NCBI RefSeq assembly: GCF_900143065.1
Contig: NZ_FRCX01000013.1
Location: 62,001 to 126,000 of the forward strand
Reading direction: 5' to 3'
Source: Duganella sacchari
GTDB lineage: Bacteria > Pseudomonadota > Gammaproteobacteria > Burkholderiales > Burkholderiaceae_D
Length of the DNA: 64,000 nucleotides
Shown: positions 51,339 to 60,230 of the stretch, piece by piece
Layout: each line of letters starts with the position of its first letter
Numbering within the stretch: the first letter of the stretch is position 1
Program-made: the position numbers and the translations under genes
The notes under the pieces: model-generated
What the model was told of the DNA's origin: nothing
Seen by the model: only the letters and a program-made list of their open reading frames with translations
Database searches by the model: none

Positions 51339-52673
51339 CTAAGCCTTGTAGCCGTCGGAGCTCAGGCCGTATTTCTGCATCTTATAGTACAGCGTCTGCT
51401 TGGGAACGCCCAATGCCAGGCTCACCTCACTAACGCTGCCGCCGGCCTTGCGCAACTCCTGCTCAATCACGGCGCGCTCGAAGCCGCCGACCTGGTCGGC
51501 CAGCGGCACCGAGGTCTGGCTGCGTTCGGACAGCAATCCATCCCCGCCGCTCGCCAGGCCAAGCACAAAGCGTTCGGCGATGTTGCGCAGCTCACGCACA
51601 TTGCCCGGCCAGTGATGCGCCATCAGCGACTGCATCAGCGGCCCCGGTACTGGCGGCGCCTCGCGCTTGTAACGCGCAGCGGCGCCCAGCACAAAGTGCT
51701 CGAACAGCAGCGGAATGTCTTCTCGCCGCTCACGCAATGGCGGGATGTGCAGCACGATCAGGTTTAAACGGTAATACAGGTCGCTGCGGAATTTCTGCTG
51801 GTCCGACCACTCCTTCAGGTCCACCTTCGAGGCGGCGATCACGCGCAGGTCCACCGGCACCGGGCTGTTGGAACCCAGTCGCTCCACATAGCGTTCCTGC
51901 AGCACGCGCAGCAGCTTGACCTGCAAGGCCATGGGCAGGCTTTCGATCTCGTCGAGGAACAGCGAACCGCCGTCCGCATGTTCGATCTTGCCAATCTGTC
52001 GCCTCGACGCGCCGGTGAACGATCCCGCCTCGTGTCCAAACACTTCGCTTTCAAAAATGGTTTCCGGGATCGCACCGCAATTGAGCGCAACGAAAGGCCG
52101 CTGGCTGCGGCGGCTGAACTGGTGAAGGCAGCGCGCCACCATCTCCTTGCCAGTGCCGGTTTCGCCGTAGATCAGCACATCGGCCGGTTCGTCGGCCAGA
52201 TTCAGAATCATCTGCCGCAGTTCGCGGATGCCGGCAGAATCGCCCAGCAGTGTCGCCTCGATGCCCTCGCCATGCGCGATGCGATGGCGCAGCGCCGCGA
52301 CCTCCAGGATCAGCCGGCGGGTGTCCAGCGCCCGCTGCACCACATCGGTCAGCTGCTCCGATGAATACGGCTTGGGGATGAAGTCATACGCACCGCTGCG
52401 CATGGCGCCCACCGCCATGCTGATATCGCCATGGCCCGTCACCAGCACCACTGGCACCTGCACATCAATCGCCTTGACGGCTGCCAGAAAATCCAGGCCG
52501 CTCATGCCAGGCAGACGCACATCGCTGACGATCACGCCGGCAAAGCCCGGTGTGACCTGCGCCAGCGCCGGCTCTGCGGCGGCAAACGCTTCGACCTCAA
52601 AGCCCGCCAGGTCCAAGGCCTGCGCACTGCCTGCGCGCACACTGGCGTCGTCTTCAATCAATAACACTTTCAT
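51339..52673 (-). CDS. dctD: DctD-like sigma-54-dependent response regulator
   Basis: 444 residues: receiver (1-120, Asp51 in VSDVRLPGMSG), AAA+ sigma-54 activator domain (Walker A GETGTGKE at 170-177, Walker B FLDEIE at 239-244) and a C-terminal Fis-type helix-turn-helix (GGSVSEVSLALGVPKQTLYY). The sigma-54 contact loop reads GSFTGA (217-222) instead of the usual GAFTGA. Together with the overlapping DctB-like kinase gene, the porin and the symporter, it forms a DctBD-type system in which phosphorylated regulator activates the symporter promoter; a matching sigma-54 promoter is at 56826-56841. Confidence 0.92.
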   Translation of the reverse strand: MKVLLIEDDASVRAGSAQALDLAGFEVEAFAAAEPALAQVTPGFAGVIVSDVRLPGMSGLDFLAAVKAIDVQVPVVLVTGHGDISMAVGAMRSGAYDFIPKPYSSEQLTDVVQRALDTRRLILEVAALRHRIAHGEGIEATLLGDSAGIRELRQMILNLADEPADVLIYGETGTGKEMVARCLHQFSRRSQRPFVALNCGAIPETIFESEVFGHEAGSFTGASRRQIGKIEHADGGSLFLDEIESLPMALQVKLLRVLQERYVERLGSNSPVPVDLRVIAASKVDLKEWSDQQKFRSDLYYRLNLIVLHIPPLRERREDIPLLFEHFVLGAAARYKREAPPVPGPLMQSLMAHHWPGNVRELRNIAERFVLGLASGGDGLLSERSQTSVPLADQVGGFERAVIEQELRKAGGSVSEVSLALGVPKQTLYYKMQKYGLSSDGYKA

Positions 52674-54463
52674 ATTGTCTCCTGCTCCACCAGCGGCAAG
52701 GCGATGACAAACCGGGCGCCGCCAGCGGCGGTGACTTCGGCGCGCAATTCGCCGCCGAACTCACGGACGATCTGTTCCGAGATCGCCAGGCCCAGTCCCA
52801 GTCCCTTGCCCTGCGGCTTGGTGGTGAAAAATGGTTCAAACAAATGGGTCAGGATTTCTGCCGGTATGCCGGGACCCGTATCCGCCACGCCGACCAGCGC
52901 CCACGCGCCATCGCGCTCGACACTGACAGTCAGCTGGCGCGTTGCGCAATCGGCCATCGCGTCCAGGGCGTTGGTGAACAGATTGACCAGCACCTGCTCC
53001 AGCCGGTTGCTGTCGCACAGCGCATGCACGTGCTGGTCACGCACCGCCATGCGGAAGTTGACGCGTTCCTGTTCCACACGCCGCTCCACCAGAAACAACG
53101 CCGCCGTGATGGCTGCGGCCACCGGCACCGCCGTCAGGCTGGTATCGGCTTTGCGTGCGAACTGCCGCAACTGGCCAGTCAGCACACCCATGCGGCCAAC
53201 CAGTTGCGACACCGTGCCCAGATTGCTTTTGGCCTCGTCCAGCCGTCCACGCTCGATCAGTACGCGGGCGTTGTCGGCCATGGTCCGCAGGGCCGTCAGC
53301 GGCTGATTCAGTTCATGCGTGATGCCGGCCGCCATCTGGCCGAGCACCGCCATTTTTCCCGCCTGTACCAGCCCGCTCTGCGCCTGCCGCAAGTCCTGCG
53401 CCATCTGGTGCAGGCTCGCGGTACGCTCGGCCACCTTGAGTTCCAGCTCATCGTTCGCGCGCTGCAAATCCGCGCGTGCGCGTCGCCGCTGCAAGCCATA
53501 CAGCACCAGCATCAGCAACAAGGCTTGCAGCAGCAAGGCAAACACAAACGCCGCGCGGGCGCTGTTACGCGCGCCGCTCAGGTCCGACAGGTAGACGAAG
53601 CGCCATTGGCGCGGCGCCAGCGAACGGCTCTGGCTCAACACGGCCACATCGCCCGCCTGCGGCAGCGCCACCGTGGCGGTACCGCCGTTCATCTGACGCA
53701 GCGTACGCATGTCCAGCGGCGTCAACTCATGAGAAAAATACTGGCGCGAAGCCGCCAGCTCACGCAGCGCTGCCGGGGGCAATGGCGCCAGCGTGTGGTA
53801 CTTCCACTCCGGCACGGAACTGAGGAACACCACGCCGTAGGCATCCGCCAGCAGCACCTTGTCGGCGCTCTGCATCCAGCCCTGCTCCAGCCGCTCGATA
53901 TTCACCTTGACGGTGGCCACGCCGAGCATGCGGCCATCGCGGTAAATGCCGTGCGCAAAAAAGTAGCCCGGCTCACCGCTGGTGGTGCCCACACCGTAAA
54001 AGCCGCCCGGCTTGCCGCGCAAGGCATCGCGCACATAGGGCCGGAAGGCGACGTTATCGCCGACAAAACTGTTCGGCGAGCGCCAGTTACTGGCCGCCTG
54101 CGTCACACCTTGCAGATTGACGATGTAGATGGTGGTGGAACCGGACTGGCGGTTCAGCTGCTCAAGATAGGTGTTGACCTCGCCGCGCAGCGCTTCGTCG
54201 CCAGGGTGCTGCAGCAACGCCAGCACGTCCTTGTTCAGCTCCAGGGTGCGCGGCAGGAAATCATACTTGGACAGCAGGTTTTCCAGGCTGACCGCGTAGG
54301 TGTCGAGCCGCTGTTCGCCGGCCAGTTGCGCCTTCGACATGGCGGCATCGCCAGCCCAGCGGCCGGCAAAACCGGCCAGCGTCAGCGCGACAGCCAGCGC
54401 CAGCGCCCACAACGCCAGCCTGTGAACCGGCCTTGCCGGTCTGGCGGCGTGCGATGCTGCCAT
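52670..54463 (-). CDS. dctB: DctB-like membrane sensor histidine kinase
   Basis: 597 residues. Two membrane helices (about 14-36 and 298-320) bracket a periplasmic double-PDC/CACHE domain (LENLLSKYDFLPRTLELNKD, FRPYVRDALRGKPGGFYGVG, GEPGYFFAHGIYRDGRMLGV), the dicarboxylate sensor type seen in DctB. A coiled coil (RRRARADLQRANDELELKVA) leads to HisKA with His383 in AAGITHELNQPLTALR and an HATPase domain (NLFTNALDAM, DTGPGI, GLGLGLAISEQIV). It overlaps the dctD-like gene by 4 bp and lies 34 bp after the porin gene. Substrate identity is inferred from neighbours. Confidence 0.92.
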   Translation of the reverse strand: MAASHAARPARPVHRLALWALALAVALTLAGFAGRWAGDAAMSKAQLAGEQRLDTYAVSLENLLSKYDFLPRTLELNKDVLALLQHPGDEALRGEVNTYLEQLNRQSGSTTIYIVNLQGVTQAASNWRSPNSFVGDNVAFRPYVRDALRGKPGGFYGVGTTSGEPGYFFAHGIYRDGRMLGVATVKVNIERLEQGWMQSADKVLLADAYGVVFLSSVPEWKYHTLAPLPPAALRELAASRQYFSHELTPLDMRTLRQMNGGTATVALPQAGDVAVLSQSRSLAPRQWRFVYLSDLSGARNSARAAFVFALLLQALLLMLVLYGLQRRRARADLQRANDELELKVAERTASLHQMAQDLRQAQSGLVQAGKMAVLGQMAAGITHELNQPLTALRTMADNARVLIERGRLDEAKSNLGTVSQLVGRMGVLTGQLRQFARKADTSLTAVPVAAAITAALFLVERRVEQERVNFRMAVRDQHVHALCDSNRLEQVLVNLFTNALDAMADCATRQLTVSVERDGAWALVGVADTGPGIPAEILTHLFEPFFTTKPQGKGLGLGLAISEQIVREFGGELRAEVTAAGGARFVIALPLVEQETI

Positions 54464-54497
54464 AGTGTCCCCTACATGATGTTATTTTTTATTAGCA

Positions 54498-55493
54498 TTA
54501 AAACACGTGCCTTACACCTAGATTAACACCAGTGGTACCCGACCCGGTATCCGCAGCAGTACCTACGTGGAAAGCCGCAGTACTACTGTTGCGTATATGC
54601 CCATAAGCTGCATATATGTCGGTACGGCGGGACAAGGCATGGCTGTAACCCAGCGCCGCCTGGACCGCATTGCGCTGCGCCGACGTGGTGTCGTGATGGC
54701 GGATGACAGAGGCGAACAGCCTGTCGGCGCCGCTCATTTGCGCACTCACGCCCAGCATGGTGTCGTGGCTTTCACTGCCCAGCACATCGCGGTTGCACGC
54801 GTGCGCCAGATGGCCGGTGACGTCGCCAAAGCGGTAACGCCCCACCAGCATGGTGTTGCGGCTATGCGCCGACGCCGTGGCGTTGTCGCGCTGCTGGTGG
54901 GCCAGCGCAATGGTCAGCGGGCCGTTTTCGTAGGTGCCGCTGGCGCCGATGTAGCGGTTGGCCGCGCTGTTACCGGCCGTCTCGCCAAAGCCATACTGCA
55001 CATCCGCACTGAAGCCGTGGAAGCGTGGCGTGATGTATTCCACCGTGTTGTCGACGCGCGTGGTGTCGTCAAAAATGTTTTGCGCATTGCCGGCCATACC
55101 GGTGGCAAACGGATCGGCGACATTGTTCAACGTTTTATAGAACGGCGTGTACTGGTGGCCGACGCTGAGCGCGCCCGCTTCGCCGGTCACGCAGATCAGG
55201 GCCTGGCGCCCAAACAGCGCGCCGTTCTGCTTGGCCGCACCGGTGTCGATCGAATAGCCGTTTTCCAGGATGAAGGTCAGTATCGTACCGCCGCCCAGGT
55301 CTTCCTTGCCTTTAAAGCCCAGCCGCGAGCTGGACGCCACGCCGTTTCCAAGTTTCTGTACAGCGCCGGCGTCGCCGCCGCGTTCCAGTACTAGGCCGGC
55401 ATCGGCAACGCCGTACACGGTCAATGACGATTGCGCCTGCGCGCCCAGCGATACGACGGCCAGCGCGACGGCGCTGATGACATGCTTCTGCAT
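54498..55493 (-). CDS. Burkholderiales-type general porin (Porin_4)
   Basis: 331 residues. A signal peptide (KHVISAVALAVVSLGAQAQS) is followed by LTVYGVADAGLVLERGG, SRLGFKGKEDLGGGTILTFI, RQALICVTGEAGALSVGHQY and a final aromatic strand GVNLGVRHVF. These are marks of the trimeric OmpC-like porins of betaproteobacteria. Its place between the symporter (27 bp upstream) and the DctB-like kinase gene suggests it provides outer-membrane entry for the same substrate. GGAG lies before the ATG at 55493. Confidence 0.92.
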   Translation of the reverse strand: MQKHVISAVALAVVSLGAQAQSSLTVYGVADAGLVLERGGDAGAVQKLGNGVASSSRLGFKGKEDLGGGTILTFILENGYSIDTGAAKQNGALFGRQALICVTGEAGALSVGHQYTPFYKTLNNVADPFATGMAGNAQNIFDDTTRVDNTVEYITPRFHGFSADVQYGFGETAGNSAANRYIGASGTYENGPLTIALAHQQRDNATASAHSRNTMLVGRYRFGDVTGHLAHACNRDVLGSESHDTMLGVSAQMSGADRLFASVIRHHDTTSAQRNAVQAALGYSHALSRRTDIYAAYGHIRNSSTAAFHVGTAADTGSGTTGVNLGVRHVF

Positions 55494-55520
55494 CTGTGAG
55501 TCTCCAGTTGTGATTATTAT

Positions 55521-56768
55521 TTATTTCGCGGGTACTTCTTCATCCAGCGCGCCTTCCCACTTGGCGACGACCGCAGTGGCCACGGCATTGCCGACGGCGT
55601 TGGTGGCCGAGCGGCCCATGTCGAGGAATTGGTCTATGCCCATCAACAGCAGCAGGCCTGCTTCGGGAATGTGGAACTGGTTCAGCGTGGCAGCGATCAC
55701 CACCAGCGAAGCGCGCGGCACGCCGGCGATGCCTTTCGACGTCACCATCAACAGCAGCAGCATGGTGATCTGCGTACCGAGCGACAGGTCGATGCCGTAA
55801 GCCTGGGTGATGAACAGCACGGCAAAGGTGCAGTACATCATCGAGCCATCCAGATTGAAGGAGTACCCCATCGGCATGACAAAGCTGGAGATTTTGCGCT
55901 TGACGCCAAACTGGTCCAGCGCTACCAGCAGCTTGGGATACGCGGCCTCCGAACTGGCGGTCGAAAACGCCAGCAGGAACGGTTCGCGTATCAGCACCAC
56001 CAGGCGGAATACGCGTTTGCCGATAAAGGCAAAGCCGCCCAGGATCAGCAGCGCCCACAGGCACGCCAGCGCCAGATAGAAGCCGCCCATGAATTTGGCG
56101 AAGGTCGCCAGGATGCCCAGGCCATTGGTGGTAATCACCGATGCCATGGCGGCAAACACCGCCAGCGGCGCCAGGTTCATGACGGTGCCGGTGATGCGCA
56201 GCATGACTTGCGCCAGCTGATCGATCACGCCGGTGAGCTGGCGGGCCGAGTCGCCCAGCGCGCCGAGCGCACCGCCGAAGAAGATCGCAAAGACCAGCAC
56301 CTGCAGGATTTCGTTATTGGCCATCGCCTCGATCGGCGACTTCGGCACCATGTGGGCGATAAAGTCCTTGAGCGTGAAGGCCGAGGTTTTCAGGCCGGTA
56401 ACCGCATCGGCGGGCGGCAGCGGCAGGCCAAGGTGCGCTCCCAGCTGCATCATGTTGGACAGCAGCATGCCCAGCAGCAGCGAGATCAGCGAGGCGACCA
56501 CAAACCAGGCCATGGCCTTGATGCCGACCCGGCCCGCCGTTTTGGCGTCACCCATGTGGGCGATGCCCACGGTCAGCGTCGAAAACACCAGCAGCGAGAT
56601 GATCATTTTGATCAGCCGCAGGAAGACGTCGGTGATGATGGAGATATGCGCGGCAATGTCAGCGCTGAGCTTGCGGTCCTGGATGGTTTCGTGGCAGCCG
56701 TAGCCGACCAGTACGCCAAGCACCATGGCCAGAAGAATATAGATGGTAAGGGGACGTTTCTTTTTCAC
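55521..56768 (-). CDS. dctA: Dicarboxylate/amino acid:cation symporter (DctA-like)
   Basis: 415 residues. The start codon is GTG at 56768, with GGAG 7 bases upstream. Family motifs: FSTASSEAAYPKLLVAL (helical hairpin 1), MPMGYSFNLDGSMMYCTFAV (helix 7 region) and GIAGVPRASLVVIAATL (hairpin 2). The DAACS family cotransports C4-dicarboxylates or acidic amino acids with Na+ or H+. DctA is favoured by the adjacent DctB/DctD-like genes and the sigma-54 promoter. Some family residues differ from classical DctA, so glutamate or another acid remains possible. Confidence 0.87.
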   Translation of the reverse strand: MKKKRPLTIYILLAMVLGVLVGYGCHETIQDRKLSADIAAHISIITDVFLRLIKMIISLLVFSTLTVGIAHMGDAKTAGRVGIKAMAWFVVASLISLLLGMLLSNMMQLGAHLGLPLPPADAVTGLKTSAFTLKDFIAHMVPKSPIEAMANNEILQVLVFAIFFGGALGALGDSARQLTGVIDQLAQVMLRITGTVMNLAPLAVFAAMASVITTNGLGILATFAKFMGGFYLALACLWALLILGGFAFIGKRVFRLVVLIREPFLLAFSTASSEAAYPKLLVALDQFGVKRKISSFVMPMGYSFNLDGSMMYCTFAVLFITQAYGIDLSLGTQITMLLLLMVTSKGIAGVPRASLVVIAATLNQFHIPEAGLLLLMGIDQFLDMGRSATNAVGNAVATAVVAKWEGALDEEVPAK

Positions 56769-56825
56769 AGCTTCTCCGCTTTTATAGTTGTAAGCCCGGC
56801 AAGTGCCGTGACTGGGAGGCGGAAT

Positions 56826-56841
56826 AGCAATGGCTGTGCCA
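56826..56841 (-). promoter_or_regulatory. Sigma-54 (-24/-12) promoter of the symporter gene
   Basis: Read on the - strand: TGGCACAGCCATTGCT, against the consensus TGGCACG-N4-TTGCW. The invariant GG and GC are separated by exactly 10 bases. It lies 58 bp before the GTG of the dctA-like gene, which leaves a leader of roughly 45-50 bases. Confidence 0.82.
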
Positions 56842-56897
56842 GCGCACGGCTGCGCCGCAAGCCATTGAAAAGAAAGGAGATTCCCGTGAGAAACAGT

Positions 56898-56913
56898 ACT
56901 AGACGAGGCTAGT
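56898..56913. promoter_or_regulatory. Candidate enhancer (DctD-binding) palindrome
   Basis: Inverted repeat ACTAG-N6-CTAGT centred about 90 bp upstream of the predicted start of the sigma-54 promoter, a usual distance for an enhancer-binding-protein site. Confidence 0.45.
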
Positions 56914-56987
56914 CAGCCCAGCAATCTGGACGCGCAAAAGGCGGTTTCTATGAAAAGTTGGACGAGCGGCCGCGCGGTGGGCGGCGA

Positions 56988-57920
56988 TTACCGGCCGTGG
57001 CGGAAGCGCGCCGCGTAGCCGCTGGCGCGGAATTGTTCAACCATGTGGTCGACGAAAACCCGTACCTTGGCCGGCACCAGCTTGCGGCTGGAATAGTAAA
57101 TCGACAGCGGACGGGTTTCGGCAAACCAGTCGGGCAGCACGCGCACCAGCGCGCCGCTATCGAGCAGCGGCAAGGCATGCGGCATGGGCAGCATGCCGAT
57201 ACCCATGCCGCATGCCGCCGCGTGGGCGATGGCTTCCGGATCATCCAGCACCAGCACCGGACGCACGCTGGCGACCACTTCGTCGCCGGACGTGTTCTTC
57301 AAGGTCCACGGCACCAGCCGGCCAGTGCTCAGGGAACGCCGCAGCAGGCCGCGATGCCGCGCCAGGTCTTGCGGCTGCTCAGGCGCCGTGTGCGCCTTCA
57401 GATACACCGGCGACGCTGCCAGCACAATGTCCACCCGCGCCAGCTCGCGTGCAATCAACGCGTCGGTCAGTTCGATGCCGCCACCGATGCCGACATCGTA
57501 GCCCTCGGCGATCAGATCCACCTGGCGGTTATCGAAATGCAGATCCGGCACCACGTCCGGGTAGCGGCGTGCAAACTCCGGCAGCAGCGGCAAAAAATAC
57601 TGCCGCCCGACGGCATACGCCAGCGACACCTTGAGCGTGCCGGCCGGCTTGCCCGCGCCCTGGCTCAGGTCCGTCAGCGCGTCGCCGATTTCACTCCACG
57701 GCAGCCGCACCTGTCCATACAGCCGTTCGCCATCGGTGGTCAGCGCCAGGCTACGGGTGCTGCGCTGGAACAGGCGCACGCCGAGCCGCAGCTCCAGCCG
57801 GTTGACGCTCTTGCTGACCGCAGCCGGCGTCAGCCCCAGGCGGCGCGCGGCCGCAGAGAAACTGCCATCGTCGGCCGAGGCGATAAAGGCATCGAGATAG
57901 CTGCTGAGTTCGGTAAACAT
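56988..57920 (-). CDS. LysR-family regulator, divergent from an SDR
   Basis: 310 residues with the LysR N-terminal HTH (LDAFIASADDGSFSAAARRL, LTPAAVSKSVNRLELRLGVR, FQRSTRSLALTTDG) and the substrate-binding domain (GTLKVSLAYAVGRQYFLPLL, DVVPDLHFDNRQVDLIAEGY, GMGIGMLPMPHALPLLDSG). It belongs to the DsdC/CrgA-like subgroup, and its 113-bp divergent spacing from the SDR gene suggests that this is its target. A loose TGAAA/TTTCA pair (57943-57964) in that spacer could form part of its site. Confidence 0.93.
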   Translation of the reverse strand: MFTELSSYLDAFIASADDGSFSAAARRLGLTPAAVSKSVNRLELRLGVRLFQRSTRSLALTTDGERLYGQVRLPWSEIGDALTDLSQGAGKPAGTLKVSLAYAVGRQYFLPLLPEFARRYPDVVPDLHFDNRQVDLIAEGYDVGIGGGIELTDALIARELARVDIVLAASPVYLKAHTAPEQPQDLARHRGLLRRSLSTGRLVPWTLKNTSGDEVVASVRPVLVLDDPEAIAHAAACGMGIGMLPMPHALPLLDSGALVRVLPDWFAETRPLSIYYSSRKLVPAKVRVFVDHMVEQFRASGYAARFRHGR

Positions 57921-58033
57921 GGGTTCATCTTATACCAATGGTTGAAACTGTAGGCGATATTTCATGACTACCGCGACAAGCTGGGCGCGACCATACTGTG
58001 TTCATCAACCAACCACTCCCGAAAGGAAACATC

Positions 58034-58780
58034 ATGAACACCACCAAACTTGCAGGTAAAGTCGCTTTCATCAACGGCGGTTCGCGCGGCATCGGCGCTG
58101 CCACTGCCCGTCGCCTGGCGGCGGAAGGCGCGAAAGTCGTGATCGGCTACGGCGCATCGGCCATCGCAGCGGAAGCGCTGGTCGGCGAAATTGAAGCGGC
58201 CGGCGGTACCGCATGGGCGATCAAGGCCGATGCCGCCAACGCCACGGAACTGAGCAACGCCGTCAACGCCGCGGCTGACCGCTTCGGCCGCCTGGACATC
58301 CTGGTCAACAACGCCGGCGTGCTGCACCTGGGTCCGGTGGACCAGTTCTCGCTGGAAGATTTCGACCGCACGCTGGCGATCAATGTGCGCGCCGTGTTTG
58401 TGGCCTCGAAAGCCGCTGTGGCGCATATGAAGGATGGCGGCCGCATCATCAACATCGGCAGCACCAATGCGCAGCGCATGCCGTTCCAGGGCGGCGCGGC
58501 TTATGCGATGAGCAAATCGGCGCTGGTCGGCCTGGTCAAAGGCATGGCACGCGACCTGGGTCCACGCAACATCACCGTCAACAACGTGGCCCCTGGTCCG
58601 ATCGATACGGAAATGAATCCGGCGGAAAGCGACTTCGCCACCGTCATGCACGGCCTGATGGCCTTGCCACGCCACGGCAAAGCCGAAGAAGTCGCCGGCA
58701 TGGTAGCCTATCTGGCTGGTCCGGAAGCGGGCTTCGTCACCGGCGCCGACCTGCTGATCGACGGCGGCTTCGCAGCGTAA
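58034..58780 (+). CDS. Short-chain dehydrogenase/reductase (SDR)
   Basis: 248 residues from the ATG at 58034 (AAAGGAAA upstream). The classical SDR pattern is complete: cofactor motif GGSRGIGAATARRL at 15-28, NNAGV, active-site Ser143 (NIGSTNAQ) and Tyr157/Lys161 (YAMSK), and the C-terminal VTGADLLIDGGFAA. It is an NAD(P)-dependent oxidoreductase of unknown substrate, FabG-like in form. It is divergent from a LysR gene; its stop codon lies 2 bp from the convergent ribonuclease stop. Confidence 0.93.
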   Translation: MNTTKLAGKVAFINGGSRGIGAATARRLAAEGAKVVIGYGASAIAAEALVGEIEAAGGTAWAIKADAANATELSNAVNAAADRFGRLDILVNNAGVLHLGPVDQFSLEDFDRTLAINVRAVFVASKAAVAHMKDGGRIINIGSTNAQRMPFQGGAAYAMSKSALVGLVKGMARDLGPRNITVNNVAPGPIDTEMNPAESDFATVMHGLMALPRHGKAEEVAGMVAYLAGPEAGFVTGADLLIDGGFAA

Positions 58781-58782
58781 GC

Positions 58783-59757
58783 TCAGTGCTTGCCGGCTGC
58801 CTCGACGTAGACTTCGTCGGCGCAGCCAACGGCGCGGGTGCCCGCAGGACGGGCATTCGCGACCATCTGCGGCAGATCGCGGTCGGTGGAGAACTCCACC
58901 GGCAGCGACACACGGATCTCCTGCAAATACTTGTGCTGGGTGCAGACCAGCGTAATCGCCTCCGCCACTTTCTCGCCGTAGCGCGCTTTCACGCGGTCAA
59001 AGAAGTCGTTCACGCGGAAGCTCTTGCCGGTGTTACCCAGCACGATCTTGCCCACTTCCGAATCGTTCACCACGCGCACCGCCGATACGGCTTTGAGGAA
59101 GTACTCATCCGGCGCCAGCGACTGGCACTTGCCGTGCTTGTTCCACTCATACGCACCGAAGCTACGCTCGTAATAGAAGTTGGGCATCCATGGCGCGATC
59201 TTGTCGATGGTGTCCTTGCTGAGTTCAAACGGCTTGCCCTGGCAGCTGCCATACTGCGTGCCGCATTCTTTCTTGTTTGGCCACAGGCCGTGCAGGCTCA
59301 GCGTTTTCGCCTCCAGCGCGCCGCTGTTCATCGCATCGCATTCCGGCTTTTTGCCGTTATATCTGGTGTGTTCGCAAAAGCCGGGTTGCCAGGTGATCGC
59401 CAGCACATAGCTGTCCTGCTGGTTCGGCAGCGAGCACACTTCGCCCGCCGTGCCTTCCGGACGCGGCGCCGGCTTGTCGTCCAGCGCGGGCGTACCGCAT
59501 GCACGCTGGACCCAGCGCAGCGATGGCTCAGCGCCGGGCACCTCGACGCGGACCCAATCGTAATCGGTCTTGTTGATCTCGCGGACGGTGTAGGCCTTGC
59601 CGGCGCTGACCTTGACGTCGCCGGGATTGCTGCTCTTGGCGAAAGATGAAAAAGCTTCGCAGCTTTTGGTGGCGGTAAAACTGCCGGTGGCGGATTCACT
59701 GGCGCTGCATTCGAACGCGGTAAAAGCCAGTAGTGCGACAGCGATATAGCGGCGCAT
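58783..59757 (-). CDS. Secreted T2-family ribonuclease with SH3-like N-terminus
   Basis: 324 residues. After a signal peptide (RRYIAVALLAFTAFECSASE), residues about 30-88 look like a small SH3-like domain (AGKAYTVREINKTDYDWVRV, LRWVQRACG). The RNase T2 domain follows with both catalytic segments intact: CAS I LSLHGLWPN (His156) and CAS II AYEWNKHGKC (Glu204-x3-His208), along with many cysteines. RNase T2/RNase I enzymes cut single-stranded RNA without base preference through 2',3'-cyclic intermediates, in the periplasm or outside the cell. Typical bacterial forms are about 250 residues, so the extension is extra. The promoter was not identified. Confidence 0.93.
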   Translation of the reverse strand: MRRYIAVALLAFTAFECSASESATGSFTATKSCEAFSSFAKSSNPGDVKVSAGKAYTVREINKTDYDWVRVEVPGAEPSLRWVQRACGTPALDDKPAPRPEGTAGEVCSLPNQQDSYVLAITWQPGFCEHTRYNGKKPECDAMNSGALEAKTLSLHGLWPNKKECGTQYGSCQGKPFELSKDTIDKIAPWMPNFYYERSFGAYEWNKHGKCQSLAPDEYFLKAVSAVRVVNDSEVGKIVLGNTGKSFRVNDFFDRVKARYGEKVAEAITLVCTQHKYLQEIRVSLPVEFSTDRDLPQMVANARPAGTRAVGCADEVYVEAAGKH

Positions 59758-59912
59758 AGGATCTCCAGGGGAGTGAAATGAAGTGCCAGCATTTTACCGG
59801 GGTTTGATACGCGGGTAGTAGTCCTACAAGCGCACTGCGGGCACGCCGACATTACGCTGTCTCAGGCATAGCTAAGATGGCAATCAGATCTTTTCCCACA
59901 GGAGAATCCAAC

Positions 59913-60173
59913 ATGAAACAGTTACATCTGACCGGCAAGCTTGCTTGTGCTGTTGTTGCCTTGGCCGCTGTCATCAGCGGTTGCCAGAAAAAAGCCGTAG
60001 ACAATCCACCAGTGCCCGAAGCCACGCCAGCGCCAGCAGCGGCGCCCGCCACGCCACCGACCACGACGCCTGAAGGCATGACGCCGGCCAATCCAAATGC
60101 TCCGGCAGCGGACGCGCCAACCCAAACGCCGCCGCCAGCCACGACCGAACCACCGCCACCCGCCACGCGTTAA
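59913..60173 (+). CDS. Small Pro/Ala/Thr-rich lipoprotein
   Basis: 86 residues from the ATG at 59913 (AGGAGA 7 bases upstream). The lipobox VISGC places the lipid on Cys24. The mature part is almost entirely Pro, Ala and Thr (APAAAPATPPTTTPEG, PPPATTEPPPPATR), a flexible tether-like sequence with only a short charged start (QKKAVDNPPVPE). No function can be assigned. Such Pro-rich lipoproteins may span part of the periplasm or anchor to peptidoglycan, but this is speculation. Confidence 0.8.
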   Translation: MKQLHLTGKLACAVVALAAVISGCQKKAVDNPPVPEATPAPAAAPATPPTTTPEGMTPANPNAPAADAPTQTPPPATTEPPPPATR

Positions 60174-60196
60174 TCTGCTCGCCGGGAGCACGTGCG

Positions 60197-60228
60197 CCAA
60201 CACCGCAGCCTTCGGGCTGCGCTGTTGG
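60197..60228. terminator. UUCG-tetraloop bidirectional terminator
   Basis: A 14-bp stem (arms CCAACACCGCAGCC and GGCTGCGCTGTTGG, one mismatch) capped by TTCG, lying between the lipoprotein stop (60173) and the convergent LysR stop (60231). UUCG loops are exceptionally stable and common in intrinsic terminators. The T-run is short. Confidence 0.82.
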
Positions 60229-60230
60229 CT

